Counted from the first letter of the stretch, positions 11,701 through 24,561 are shown. The stretch is DNA of 64,000 nt from Gymnorhina tibicen (GCA_013399875.1 VXAZ01000382.1:62001-126000); one strand, 5' to 3'. Program-made: numbers and translations. The notes: a model not told the origin generated them from the letters alone.

Positions 11701-12918
11701 GGCACTCAGAAAATCCCAGTGCCCTGAGGAAAGCCTGGGAATCACAGAGGAACGGTGTGGCAGGGCAGAGGGAGAATCCGCTCCTCTGTGGGGCAGCACT
11801 GACCTTTCTCATCACTAAAGCATCTCTGTCTCCCTCCATGAGGCATCAGTGCAGCAGTCAGAGGTGCTGATCTCCCCCGGGGGCTCCCAGAGGCTCTGCT
11901 GAGGTGGCTCTTCCCGGTGTCCTGGCTCCTGGGAGAGCAGTGAGAGGACAGGTTTTGGCTGAGGATGTGGAGGCCGGCTCCTGTTCATACAAAATGGGTA
12001 CAAAGACCTCAGTGGAAAGGGGGAAAAAAAAAAAAACCTGTCTGCATTTCAATCAGCCTAATTAAAGTGGCTTTTTTCAGAGGCTGGCAGGCCCAAAGTG
12101 ATTTGTGGAATTAATGCCTTTTGTGTTTGTCTGGTGGGGTTTTTTTCTTACCTCACTCATTTATGGGACCATCACCTATGTGCAATTCGTGATTTTAAGG
12201 TTAGAAATAAAGGGCTGGATCCTCAGCTGCTCTAAGGAGTGGAGTAAACGGGAAGAGCTCTGCTGATTTACACCTGTGGTGCTCTGGATGCCTGGAAATA
12301 GCTTAGCAAGTGTAAAAGGGGGAGAAAAAAAAGGTTTCTCCATCCATCTGGAACACATTGCATCCATCAGGGGAAGGAGAGGCATTTGTGAGAGTGAACG
12401 CTTCATTTATCAGTGTATGAGCTATTGAAAAGCCTGGATGTAGTTGGGATAATTATCACCCAGATTAGTCTTCTTGGAATGGAAAAGTAACGACAATCCT
12501 AATTGTACCAAATCCTCTGAAATTTACTGTCTATTTGTTTAACACCCCGGACCCTTCCCTACGGCGGGGGATCCGATAGATTTATGGAGGTGCAGTTTGG
12601 TAATCTAAATACTTGGGAGTTCATCTGCGTGGCCCGTGGGCTGCTCTGGTTATTTTCACTGTCACCGCTTGGAGGCCGTGGGAACTGGGGATGCAGAGGG
12701 GAGCACAGGGAGGCACGGGCCAGACCTCGGCTGGGGTCACTCAAAGCATTCTCCTTCCACCGGGCTCTGCAGGTGAGCAGTACCTGGCCAGCCTCAGCTG
12801 GGAGTGGGAAGGGGAGGTTCCCGCTGTTGGGAAGGGAACAAAGATCATTCCTTCCCCTCTTCAGGGCCTGCCTGTCTTTCTTTCCTGAATGTTTGTGGGG
12901 TTCTTTCCCCGCGTGTTT
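8776..12918. other. Intronic stretch containing the 11.4-kb duplicated palindrome
   Basis: Unique-looking sequence apart from the duplicated AT-rich element at 11412-11474 and a 13-base A run at 12024-12036. No gene is supported. Confidence 0.55.
11412..11474. repeat. Direct duplication enclosing a perfect 18-bp palindrome
   Basis: A 21-bp unit at 11412-11432 (CGTTAAATACAAACATTAATG) recurs at 11454-11474 with one change (AAA to AGA), an offset of 42 bp. Between and overlapping them lies AATGTCATTAATGACATT at 11429-11446, a perfect palindrome. CATTAATG occurs three times (11425, 11434, 11467). TTAAT/ATTA cores are typical homeodomain sites, so the cluster could be regulatory. The function is inference; the repeats are seen directly. 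Confidence 0.8.
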
Positions 12919-13072
12919 TCCCATCCCTGGAAGTGTCCAAGGCCAGGCTGAATGGGGTTTGGAGCAACCCCAAATGGTTGGGGAAGTGGAAGGTGTCCCT
13001 GCTGGTAGCTGGGATTGGAACTGGATGGTTTTTAAGGTCCTTTCCAACCCAAACCATTCCATGATTTTCTGT
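12919..13072 (+). repeat. CR1 LINE 3' fragment
   Basis: CCATCCCTGGAAGTGTCCAA is followed by GGAGCAACCCCAAATGG, GTGGAAGGTGTCCCTGC and AAGGTCCTTTCCAACCCAAA, with CCATTCCATGATTTTCTG at the end. Sense orientation, 5' truncated. Confidence 0.9.
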
Positions 13073-15952
13073 AAGGAGAGGCAAGATGTATTCAGAACTT
13101 CCCCATGCAGGGAAGGTCAGAGTATCGGATATTTGGAGATATTTGGAGAGCTGACTGCGGTTTCCCTGTGCCAAGCCATGGCACCTGTCCATCACAGAGT
13201 CTTATCAAAGCTGAAAACCTCTGATGGATGCAGGAATAGCAGCACAAGAGGGAAAATCCCTTTGGGGCAATACAGGCTTTGTTGAAGAACAGAGGTTATC
13301 CAGAATCTGTGAAAAGGCAGGTAAAGGAGCACAGCTCTGGACCTGGAAGCTTCTTTTGCTGCCATCATTTAATAATAGAGGAAAATACCTGGGGTGAGTT
13401 TTAATAATTGTTTCTAGTCTTTTTTGTAATAACTCACAACTTCTAGGCTTGTCTGCATTTGTGGCTTTATGAGCTGTGCTGCCTTTTGGCTGAAAATTTA
13501 CGGTTTTCTTACCACAAAAGTGTCTTCTCCAGTGCAGCAGGAGCTGAGACGCAGAGTCTTGATTTCCTGTTCAACTCTAAAGCACGTCGGGATTTTAGAG
13601 TTTTTGCAAGCACTCACAAAACCCCAAACAGCAAGCCCTGAAAGATGAAAATAATGGTCCAAAGAAGACAGAAGGAAAGTTTCCTTTGCCTCCCTCCGAG
13701 TCAGGGGTTTAGGCCAAGGGGTTCAGTGGCACTTTAGGCCTTCGTGCTTCAAGACACAAGCCAAATTCTCCCTAGTAAAATTCAAAAGGCATTTTTCCTT
13801 CAGGGCACAAATTCTAATATAAAATCTCCTACATTTTCCTAAACTGCTGTCAGAAACTGGCTACTGTTGGAAGTGGAATTCACAATTAGCTCAGGCTGCC
13901 TGTCTGAACCGGCGTGGAGGCTTTTTCCTGCTGCACCTTCCACAGGAACACACAGAGGGGGCCTCGTCACCAGTTTTGCTGTGTTGTCACTGGGAAGGCC
14001 ACCAGCTCGGGTGGGACAGGTACTCAGGGAGACAGGAGGAGTTTGGGATGTGTTTGGGGCTGTATCAGGAAGCCTCTTTGCCAAAGCAGTGTCTTCACAG
14101 TCCTGTGCTGCCGTGCCTTGGTGCCTGACTCACATTTCTGCGGGCATCCAAGTCCTGAAAAGTTTGGGTGAGCTGTTGGATGATGTGGGACTGGTGGTTT
14201 ATGAGGGAACATCGGAGCTTTGTCACCTGGGAGTTACAAAACAGCTGGCCTGAGCGAAGAAAAGGAAGGGATCTCTGCTTGGGGAAATGATGGGGCAGCA
14301 GCAAAAAATGTACCTCCCTTTTTCCAGAGCAGAGCAAGTCCCCTCAGTGCCAGCTCTGCTCCACATTTAACCCTCCTGTGGGCAGGTCACTGCTCCTGGG
14401 AACACCTCCGAGGGTTAGGAAATCAAAGGGACTTCCTGAGGTCTTTGTATGTCACAGGTTTCCTGCTGCAGCCTTGGCAAAAATGGTACCAGTGGGGGAT
14501 CTGGCGGTGGTTGTGGCTCGTGCTGCCAGCTGTGCGGCAGCTGGGGACCAGGGAGTGTTGCCATCTGTACCTGGCAGTGTCATCAGGCTGGAGAGATGAG
14601 CAGCTCTGGTCCCTCCCTGTCTGAAGCCAGTGGGAGCCTTTCCCATCACTCCTGACGAGCTGGAAAAGGTCTTGCACCTCCCACGTGTATCACTTTCTTC
14701 CTGTTTTGTTTTTTGTTTCACTTTTAGAACATCACACCCCACAGTCACAAGAGGCAGGGCTGTTCTTGAAATCCTGACCTGGGATTGTTTTCAGCTGCAA
14801 AGTGCTGTGTCAGTATTCATGCTGTGTCTCGGGAGAGGATTTTCATGCCTTGTAAGCATGGGGTGTCTTAGAAGTTGCTCTTGGAAAGTTTTGGGGAGTG
14901 CATTACAGGAGATGTTAAATAGGGTGGTTGAAGAGGGTGGGATGAAGTAACTTCCTCACCTTCCATCAGTGCCTTGGACCCTCTGCTCCAGCTGCAGTGA
15001 ACGTTATTTAGCTCCAAAGTGCTGCTTCTGGCACCCTCCTCCCACACCCCTGTGCGGCCATTCCCAGGAGCTCTGTCCCTGCCAAAGCACAGCCTGTCAC
15101 CAGAAGGAAAGGACAATTAAAAGGAAGCAGGGGAGTTTGCCATATAAACGTTTAAACCTTACCCAGGCTGAATAATAATGCAGAGCGTCGTTCCACACAG
15201 ACAGATGCTTCCTGGATTGAAAGGAGCCACTGGATCTGATGGGAATGGATAAGCAGCTTTGCAGCTCCCAGTTTCTGGAGCTCAGGTCCCTGGTGTTGTC
15301 CCACTGACTGTCCCTGCCTGCCTGCGGGTCGCTCAGGGAGGGGTTTGTGAGCGGCCCAAATCCTGGTTGTTGAGGGGTCTTGATGGAATCCTCTGTCCCA
15401 GCCCCAGCATGGGCTGTTCTTGCTGGGTTCAGGGAGGTTGTGCAGGGGCACATCACCAGTGCCAGCAGCTCCAGCTGCCTCCTGACGCTGGCTGCCTGCT
15501 CTGGGACTTCCTATACCCTTCTCCTGGGAGCAGAAATCATCTCCGTGTGGCTCTGGGCAAACCATGGAAATGGAAAACTTCCCTCAATCCCCTCTCTGCT
15601 GCTGGCACTGTGCACTTCTGTTCGCCTTCCCAGACCACCTCCTGCACAGGGTGGCGGTGCTGGGGAGGGACCCCCTTGCTGATGGCCGAGTCCCCTTCGG
15701 ATGGTGTGGGGCCACCTCACAGCCCTCGCTTCCCAGGGAGAGCCACGCTCTTCTCAGAACCCCCAGTGCCTCCGGGAGGGGCTCTGGTCACCCTCCTGAC
15801 TTTACCTGAGGAATGAGGCTGTGTTGCAAGCTTGAGGGAAAGGTGCAGGGAGACGTTTGGGGGAAGAGCAAACCAATACTGGGCTCTGTAGGTGGAGAGG
15901 AATCCGGGGCTGGAAGCGGAGTGCTGGCCCTGCTCTGAGCCAAACCCACACT

Positions 15953-15966
15953 CACACACACACACA
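15953..15966. repeat. (CA)n microsatellite
   Basis: A short run of CA dinucleotides is read directly. Confidence 0.85.
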
Positions 15967-18900
15967 GCCAGGTGGGTTTTATCCAACAGAGCAGCACTCA
16001 AGGAAAAACAGGCAGGAGAAGCTGCGGTGCTTGTTCCAGCTCACGTGCAGCCGTGTTTTCCAAAGGGAGAATTCCACAGGGCTGTGGGAGTGGCTGGAGA
16101 CAAACCCCATCCCGCAGCCCCCCGCGCAGAGCACCGCGTCCGCACTGTCCTGACAGCAGAACAAACTCACTCGTCCCAGGTGGCCATCCTCGGGAAAGAG
16201 GCTGATTGCCAAGTAAATCCAGGAGCTGCTGCATTTATAGCAAACTCCTAGAGGATTGACAAGGCAGTAAAACAACAGTTTTCTATGGCAATTGCTCTGT
16301 GGGGAATTTGGTCAGATCGCTGCGTTGCAAATGTACAGAACGCCTGCCTGTAGAAATCCTTGAGAGTGTGATAGGATTTAATCAATCCCATTTGTTTGGA
16401 TGGAGAGGCAGCCCAGATCTCCGTGGCAGATGCCCAGGAAATGCTGGAGGCAGCAAAACCTGTTAAACAGGGCTACATGTGGCCCTGTGAAGAGAATATA
16501 TACCAAATTTGCCGTTTTTGGACTCAGTCAACCCCTCCCCTTATTACACCTCAGGTGTGTCCAGTCTTCACTCATCCTGTCATTTTCCTCATTTTTTTCC
16601 CCTTCTCTATCTCTTTGCCTCAGACTCCTGGTTTTATTTATTTGTTTCTTTATTTATAAAGTGTGCCTTGAATTCCTTCTTATCCTTCACTCTGTGCTGG
16701 GAGGCCACGAGAGGCAGCTGGATGTGATGTTCTGCAGCCCTGCTCGCCGTGGGGTGTGGGATGAACGTGCTGGGGGTCCTGGTGGGTTCCCAGGGATGCT
16801 GTGCTCTGTGATGTCCCTTCAGGAGAATGTGACATGCTGCAGGATGAGCCCCCCCACCACCAATGGGCTGTGGAGGTGGGTCCTGTCCTTGGAGTTACAC
16901 ACAAATCCCAAATGCGATCCTAATGATCTCTGTTGTTTCAAAGGGGTTTTATTTCCAGATAAGTGACTTTCTCAGGCATGTTTTTCATTCCCTTTGAAAA
17001 CCCTTGGTTCTGCTGCTTGTCCAAGCTGTGCACAAGCAACAGATAGTGATAAAGAACAACCTATTGGCACGGCAACGTGGGGGCCAGCTGGTTGGACTGT
17101 GTATTTATTGGACTGGAGATGCTGGCAGCATGGAATTACGAAGATCTGCTGTTAGTTCAGGCTTCTCCTCTATCTGGTTCGGCCAGCTGTCCTTTCAAAT
17201 AACAGGGAAGTTTCATGTAGTTACAGGAGGCGGGAGAAAAGTTTATTCTCTTGGTTTATCCGAGTTTGCAGTTTGCTCACCAACCGCGCGTTGTTTGCCA
17301 CCACCTTTCCTCCTTCCCCATGGCAGCCAATTCTTTCCCTCCCTTTGTTTCCTGGATCTTTTGTACAACAGAATGAAAGAGGACCTTTGCAAAGGCCCTT
17401 CACTGTTGTGAAGCCACAGGAGGGCTCGGCACAGGCTGATCCTCCCTGGAGTTGCCAGGCTCACAGAGGAGCCGGGCCACGTGGCTGTCGCTATGTTGTC
17501 AAGCTTGTTTTGGGAGATGGTGTGGGAGAGATGTCCTTTATCCTGAGATCTCTGGGCCTGCCATCCCAGGGGACACTCGTCAGCGATTTCCTATCTGCAA
17601 ATCATAATTACTGGGACAGGAAAAAAAAACAACCCTGGGCCAGTCTTGGTCTTACCTGCTGGGATTCTTAAAGAAGAGGCACAACCTCCCGTAAATAATC
17701 ACCCCAGGAGGTGAAATAGGGCATTTAACATCTTCCTGTAATAGCTAGGATTCAAAAAGCACCCAAGTGTTGTTTCTTTCTCTTGCAGAGTGTCTGCATA
17801 AAGCAAAATCTGGTGATTTTGGTACTGCAGACAATGCTGGGTTGCTGCACCAGAGGGGAAGCAGCACCAGCACGAGTCAGATAAGCAGAGATCTGAGCCT
17901 TGCTTCTCCTGTCATAAGCTGGGCTGGTGCACTGAAAGGCACATGGGTGAGGAGGAAGACTTAGGTGGTACTGTGCAGTGCCTTGATGAAGATTGGCCCA
18001 TCCTCATGGGAAAATCCCAGGGATTTCTGGCATACCATCCAAATCTTGCTTCTCCTGTCATTTACAGGCCACAGCCCAGCTTTGTGTGATTTCAGAGTCT
18101 GGTACCTGCCCTGGGCTGTAGCTGGAAATGGAGCAAGCCCTTCCTCCTTTAAAGAGCTGCTGTGTCCCTCCTCTCCACTCCTGGGGTGCCATTATCTCCT
18201 GCAGATCGAGCCTTGCAGCATTCCTTGGTCTCTGCCTCCCTGCCAGTTTTTCCTGGACGTCTGTGGGCTCGCAGGACCAGCACTCCTTGCATGGAAATCC
18301 TCTGAAAACCTCTGCTGCTGGAAGTGCCACTGCGTCCGTGGCTCCTGCAGAGCATCGCTTTGGCCAGGCAGCTTTTCTGAGCCTGTGTCCCACTTGCAGC
18401 ACCCAGATCCACGTGGGAACAAGCCCTGATTTTGTGGTCTCCAGCAGAGCAGCAGGTCCCAGGCCCTTGAGCCACCATTCCAGTAGATGGCATCAAAGAC
18501 AGCTCGTTCCTCTGCAGGATCCAGCTCCAAGGGCTCTTTTCCCACAGTCCCACTCCCCACAGTCCCATTTCCCAACAGCTCTGGAGCAGATATTCCCATA
18601 AAAACAGCAAGTTCCTTAAAAAAGATAATCTCTGCATTGCTTTTCTTTTGCTTCAGCCTTAAGTGACGTGTCCCATGTCACACATCAGTGTGGTGCCCAC
18701 TTTTCCACCCAGCAGTAGGGACTGGGTGCTTTTTGCTCACCTTTGGCCATTCAGCCATAATCTCACCTGAAAAATGCATTGAAAAATTAATTACAGACCT
18801 TCAGGTGTGGGTTTTGATGCCTGAATTTAGTTTACTTTATATTCATATGTGTAATCTTTGCATATGCAGGGCCCTGCATAATAGCGAGATTAAATCTTCC

Positions 18901-20947
18901 TTTTTCTTTATTTATTTATAAACTGTGAAGAGACCTCGTAGTTGCTGCAGGTCATTGATCTACCAGACATGAAGAAATCCCTCTTCTTGGCTCCAGCCTG
19001 TAGGATTTCCCACGACCAGCAGGTCTAGCACACCGTGAGACTTGGGCTGACACATCACATTAGAAAATCCAATCACTGCCACATCGCATCTTTAAAACTT
19101 GATCACTGACTCACCATTATTTCTGATCTCTTTGGGAGTATTCCAAAATCAGGTTCTCTACATTAGCAGAAGGAGATCAGGAGTAGTGAGTGAGTACAGG
19201 AGGGGGGAACATAAGTGTAGTTTTTACTTTTAAACTTAGGCCCCTGTGACTTTTACGTGTAATGATTGTAACATACCCTGCCCTTGGGAGGTGTATTTCA
19301 GCTGCCTCCCAGTGCTTGCATTAGCCAGTAGACTTAGCAGGATTTCATGGATCTATTTTCAATTAAAAGGAAAGAGCTGGAATTTCTTCCCACTGGGTTT
19401 GTCTTCTGCTCTATTTGTAAGTTTAAAAAGAGAAAAAATAATTACCTTCCCTTCTTTACTAGGCCATAGGTACCACTATGATTGGGCTGTACTCTTCAGT
19501 CTTCACCTGCTCAAGGTAACTTTGACTTCTTCAGGCTGGGCTAGGCAGGATTGGGACTGTTGGGTGAGGTTTGAGGGAGGCAGAGCATGGCAGGTACAGG
19601 GCAGTGTCCGTGGTTGGAGGTCCTGCTGAAAAAGTCTGTGAAATTGCAGGATGGTTGGTCTGTCCCAGGCAGATTTTTGATATCCTGTGCTCAGAGCAGG
19701 ACCACTGCAAAAATCCTGTGTAACAGAGAGACGTGACACAGAGCTTTGCTGGAGCTCCAGGAGAAAAGCAAATCTGCATAATGCATTTGTTTAATGGATT
19801 AGATCTGACAACAGGATTAAGCCCTCCTGAGGGCTTTGAGGTGGCAAAGAGAAAGCTCAGCTAGGCCAGTGGATGCTCCTGTGGTATGGGCACACTGCGG
19901 TGCTGAAAGTGGTGTTGGCACTGGTGGCACCTTTCAGAGGGTGCTGGTGCCTTGGTGGACCCCTGGGGCTGCAAGGGGCAGTCAGGCTGGTGCCCACCAG
20001 GGCCAGGGCCAGCTGGGAGGCTCCAGGTCTGCCCCTGGCCTCCACCTCGGGTAGGAGCAAACAGCATCCTCCAGGATGAGCAGTCCATCAAAGCTGCTCT
20101 TAAAACATCTGCGCTGCAGAGTGGTGAGGGAGAGAAATCGTTCTGGATTTAGCACATGGCTTTTAAGGCACAAACCTAGCCCAGAATGCTGGCAAATTTT
20201 CCAGTGTCAGCAGCTAAATCCCTTTCACAGGGTGAAGCTGGGCCGTGTTTTCCAGGTGGGATGTACACTGTGCTGCCCAGTGCCACACAGTGCTGCAGTG
20301 CCAGGGAAAAGTTTCCTTCCCAGGGAAGATAGTGAAAGGTGCCAGTCACTTTGTTTCTGGTTATCCTGGTCCCTGGGAATGAGTGAGCAGAGCTGGAGGA
20401 ACAGGCATTACAGGGAGAAGGGGGAATAAAGGAATGAAGCTGAAAGAAAACCAACTCGATGCTTTGCAGGAAGGGATCAGAGTGCCTGGGGCCATTCAGG
20501 TGTTAACCTGGTTACAAGAGCTGGAAAGCTGAGAAGAGTGAAAGGGGAGGTAGGAGGGATCTCTCCAGGTGACACTTTATAACTTAGAGATTTATCAGGC
20601 ACCTGAAGTCTACAAAAAACACAGTATTAGTAATTTTGCTGAGAAGGGATAGGTGGGTGTGCTCTCAGAATGCTGCTGTGCAATGGCAAACCCTCTGTCC
20701 CAACATATTCCTCCTCATTTGTAGTTTCAGGAAGGTTTACACAATAAAACACCTCACTCAGCAATACCTGGGAACTTCACCTCAGGGACCACAGCCCTTG
20801 GCTCTTCCAAGCAGTCCCAGGAGACAGGGAGAGTTTGGCTTTGCCTGTGCTGAGGAATGAAGGAATAAATAAATAATCCTTCCCAGCCTGTTCAATTCAC
20901 CGTTTATAGTCCTGCAACAAAATCCTGCATTCTTTTTTTTCAGAGCT

Positions 20948-20975
20948 GGGGGCAGGTGGGGACGGGGAGAGGGGG
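20948..20975 (+). other. G-quadruplex-type motif on the LHPP sense strand
   Basis: Four G runs (20948-20952, 20958-20961, 20964-20967, 20971-20975) are separated by loops of 5, 2 and 3 bases. This satisfies the usual G3+N1-7 pattern and would form in the nascent LHPP transcript or the non-template DNA strand. The function is unknown. Confidence 0.75.
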
Positions 20976-21138
20976 ATCCTCTCCATCCCTGTTGGGGGGA
21001 GCCTTGTCCCAAACATGGGGCAGAGTCTGTCTGATGGGAAAAGACAAAAGGAGCCTGTGCTCTACAGAAACCACGTGGAAGTTGTCCAACAGTAACTCCA
21101 GTGTGAGTTATCCGTGTCTAGTTTCCACACTGTTCCCA

Positions 21139-21159
21139 TATATATAGATAGATATATAA
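21139..21159. repeat. TA/GATA simple repeat
   Basis: A TATATATAGATAGATATATA-type tract is read directly. Confidence 0.8.
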
Positions 21160-21541
21160 GGCCAGAGGGGCTTGGGTTTGTGCTGAGGCCGTGAAAGGGC
21201 AGCAAAGGTGTGTGTTACTGGGCTCTCAGAAACATTTGGCTGCTGTTCTCTGACTGACAGGGCTCACTTCCTGAGCTTCAGAGATTTTCCACTGGTTTTG
21301 GGGAAGTCTGGGAAATTCATCCGCTTGTTTCAGCAAAGGCAGCACAGTTCCTGGCTGGAATGCTGGGTGTTGAGAAGATGCTGCTTTTCAGCCTGATTTG
21401 AGCACTCTCCTTTACCTTTCAGATTTTGCAGAGATTTGTGTGAAGGTTTCCTCTGTAGCTGTGCCAGGGGGTGCAGTGAGGGGCAGGTGATGACTCGGAG
21501 CCAGATGGTTCATGGTGGGGTGTGGAGAGCACAAGAACACG

Positions 21542-21830
21542 TGAGGACAGAGCACGAGAGCCCGGGCACAGCAGAAGGCCACAACAACCTGTCAGCAGAT
21601 GTGGAGGAGCTGACCTGGCCCCACAGCTCCACTTCCCACCGAAACACCACCATAAAACCGGCCAGATCTGACCTGGACCAGCCCACCACGAGGCCTGTAC
21701 AGCCCAGCCCAGCTGAGCTGGCTGGGGAATAATGGGTGGCACTGTGGGGTTTGGGGTTTTGGGGCCAGCTGCTGTCTTTCCTTAGCAACCTCTACAAACT
21801 GAGTTTAGCTGGTCATGAGTTAGGGACACA
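21542..21830 (+). repeat. Unclassified interspersed repeat, copy A (inverted partner at 25.8 kb)
   Basis: This segment of about 290 bp matches the reverse complement of 25765-26063 over nearly its whole length. Shared blocks include GAGCCCGGGCACAGCAGAAG, CACTTCCCACCGAAACACCA, CCATAAAACCGGCCAGATCT, CAGCCCACCACGAGGCCTGT and AACCCCAAAACCCC-type G/C tracts. It begins TGAGGACA and ends GGGACACA, which would fit TG...CA ends of a small solo LTR, but I see no target-site duplication. The CATAAAAC core could be a TATA box. Other possibilities are a non-autonomous DNA element or a segmental inverted duplication. Confidence 0.8.
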
Positions 21831-24427
21831 AAATACAGAGCTTGAGATGATTCATCATAAGGGAGAAAGGCCTCACTCCTCTCATCACCTGCTGGGAAGG
21901 ACAGGCACACAATTAAAAGTTTTCTGTAAATGCTAATTACAATGGACTTAGCTAATGACTGATTGGTCTTTTGATTGCATTAAGATTCTAAGTGTAATGA
22001 ACTTAACTGAAGTATGGATTACAATCTTGTTCTAATTAAAGCAAAAACGTGTAACACATATTAGCACATATCAGGAGGAGTTTTAATGGCTGTTTAGGAT
22101 CAAACTGTTGAAAATATTAATGTGTTGTCTAAAGCCTGCAGCACTTAATTAGATTCTTCATCCAAGTGGAATTCAGGTTGCTTCAAAGGATGCATCCAGA
22201 TAAGATTTTCTTGTGCTCTCAGAAACAGAGTGAGTGTAGATCTGGATTGTTACTTCCATGCTACCCCTCCTTTGCCCTCCAGTTCTGGATCCCGACTTCC
22301 TCAGTCCCCTCCAACCCTGTGGCCTGTGGAAGAGAGGGGGACAACTTCTAATGCTGCACCTTTTGCATATTTAATTGCTGAGCAAGAGGTACCATTTTCT
22401 GCCTTGCTTTGGGCACAAAGGGTAGAGCCAGGGGGTTGTTGTTACCTTGCAGTAGATGGACAGAGATTAAACAACACACCTTGCTACCAGCAGCCACGGG
22501 GAAAAGGTGCTCAGTGGTGGTACAGCAGTAGTGGCCAAGCAAAGCTGTGATCAAAAAAGTGAAGCAGGGCTCAAGTTGAAATGCCAGGAATGCAGGGGGT
22601 CAGGACTGAGCAGGGAAGGGCTCACAGCTCTTGTGTGGGCCGTGCTACAGCTCTGCCTCTCACCTTTGCAGCTCTAGAGGAACTGACCTACTTTAATCCA
22701 ACTTTCCAAGGGATTGGAAACAGGGTGTTCTCCCTGGAAAGCACCGGACTTAATTTCTTCCACTCTTTTGGCAGCACCTGTTTCTGCACTTCTTTAAGAC
22801 AAAACACACGGCCCTTTCTTTTTCTCTGGATGCTGCCTGGGGCAGGAGAAAGCCATTTGCTGTAGGTGGTGTCTCCACCCAGCTCCTACCAGAAGTGACA
22901 TGTTTGCAAAGACAAAAAGTCACTGCTTCTGAGACCTCTCCAACCACCAAAAAAATTATTTTTGAACACCTGTGATCCCTTTTCTCCCAGCTGTGACCTT
23001 CAGCTGTCTTCAGTAACCCTTCATGTTTCTAAACCACCTGGAGGTCCTTGGGAGGGTACAGGGGCAATTCTAACTTGCCTCTGAAGGGGAACAGGATCCC
23101 AAAACTACCGGTGAGACATGGGCAATTAAGGCATTGACAAGCTGGTGCATAATTTCTGTAAATTTGGTGTCAGGGCTTGATTTTTGAGGAGCAGCCCAGC
23201 AGATGTCAATGCTCCAGGTGCCCCCAGCATGGTCGGGCCAGACTTGCTGCTGGACACACAGCCCCTGGCTCCAGCAGAAGCTGGTGGAAGGGATCTGCTC
23301 TGTAACCTGGCTTCCCCCCCAACAGACAAACAGATCCATGGGGAGAACTGGGAATAATGTGCAGCTCCCTTCTGCTCTCCTGTCTGTGAGGAGCAGGGAA
23401 GAGGCTCTGTAAGAGCAGCAGTTGCTCAAGGGCAGGGCTGGGGAGGAAAATGTGCGAGCTCAGGAAGAGCGTGTGGTTATGAGTCAGGGTGACACTTAGA
23501 CCAGTCTGAACTAAAGGCTTCCTGTCTTCACAGTATCTCATCTGGGTCACGCTTGAAGCAAACCCAGCTCAGCACAGCCACGCAGCAGCACCTCACACCA
23601 ACTCAGGACCGAGGTGTGGGACTTCTTGCAACAAGTCTGACAGTGCAAACCCTTCTGGTCTTGGTGCCACGGCACCTGCAATGACACATCTGTAGCTGGG
23701 GCCGTGCAGCTCCCCCCAGGCTGTGACACAGCAGCGTAGCGCTGTTTTTATGGTCACCTCCCTCTACCCAAATCACTGCCTGAACAGTAAGTCTAGGATC
23801 ACCCCAAACCCTCCTGACACCACTGTACAGCTCTCTAAAATGAGATTTTCCTGGAACTGCAAAACTCACAGATGTAGTGACACTGCCCAGTGGCAGTGAG
23901 TTTTGCAGTTCCTTTTGCAGTTCCAGGAAAATCTCATTTTAGAGAGCCTTAACTGGCCATGTCAACCCAGTCAGTAGCTGATGTTTACTCAGTGTATCAA
24001 GTCCTTGACTGTGCAGGCCTGGGTACGCCCTGCCTCGATAGAGGGAGGAGATTTTACACTAGAATTTGGAGAATTTTGATTTAGGAATCCTGCTTGCCTG
24101 ATGTCCAGGCCTGTGGTATGAGTTTATAAGCAAGGCAGAGAGGGTTTTTGAGCCCAGTGAGGGCTGCATTGCAGCCATCACCTCTGCAAAGAGAGGTACC
24201 CAACCCCAAGGAGCAGAGAGGAGGTAGCAGCGAGGGAATAAACCTAATTACGTGTCAAAGAGGTTGCCAGGAGCTGGAGGGACAGAAGGTGCTGTAAGGT
24301 GAACTCAGTAGCATAAGATAATGTCACTCGTGGCAGCACAGAGAGGAGAGAGCCTGCAGATGGAAGAGGCCATGTCCAAACAACACCCTGAAATTCACTG
24401 TGAAATAAAAAGTTAAGGAGAAGAATG
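21831..24427. other. Intronic spacer between the inverted repeats, with fold-back hairpin
   Basis: The part from 21930 to 22150 is AT-rich with several TAAT/ATTA cores. The fold-back at 23831-23946 is listed separately. No gene is supported. Confidence 0.55.
23831..23946. repeat. Near-perfect fold-back (hairpin) inverted repeat, 116 nt
   Basis: The left arm 23831-23868 (CTCTCTAAAATGAGATTTTC then CTGGAACTGCAAAACTCA) is the exact reverse complement of the right arm 23897-23946, except that the right arm carries a tandem second copy of the 12-mer TTTTGCAGTTCC. All 38 arm bases pair. The 28-nt loop contains CACTGCC...GGCAGTG, a second small stem at the tip. RNA from either strand would form a long hairpin with one 12-nt bulge. 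It lacks CR1 or LTR features. It could be a recent palindromic duplication, a fold-back element or a hairpin RNA precursor; only the structure is certain. Confidence 0.95.
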
Positions 24428-24561
24428 GGACAGGCTGCCCTGGGCAGTGGTAGGGTCACCATCCCTGGAGGGATTTAAAAGATGTTCAGGTGGGGCTTGG
24501 CAGTGCTGGGGCTGGACTCTTTGAGGTCTGTTTCAGCCTAAGAATGCTTCTGCAATTCTAA
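24428..24561 (+). repeat. CR1 LINE fragment
   Basis: GGCTGCCCTGGGCAGTGGTA, then ATCCCTGGAGGGATTTAAAA, GGGGCTGGACTCTTTGAGG and terminal TTCTGCAATTCT match CR1 in sense orientation. Confidence 0.88.

Larger units (their letters stand above)
13073..21541. other. Intronic, 8.5 kb of mostly unique sequence
   Basis: No coding exon is recognised. It holds a (CA)n tract near 15953-15966, a small TA/GATA tract at 21139-21159 and the G-rich motif at 20948-20975. Longer ORFs (15259-15816, 16400-16966, 18128-18601) have no domain signature. Confidence 0.55.

Noticed and set aside
12584..13285. 233-codon open frame on the plus strand
   Set aside because: The second half reads through a CR1 3' fragment (12919-13072), and no domain or splice context supports a gene.
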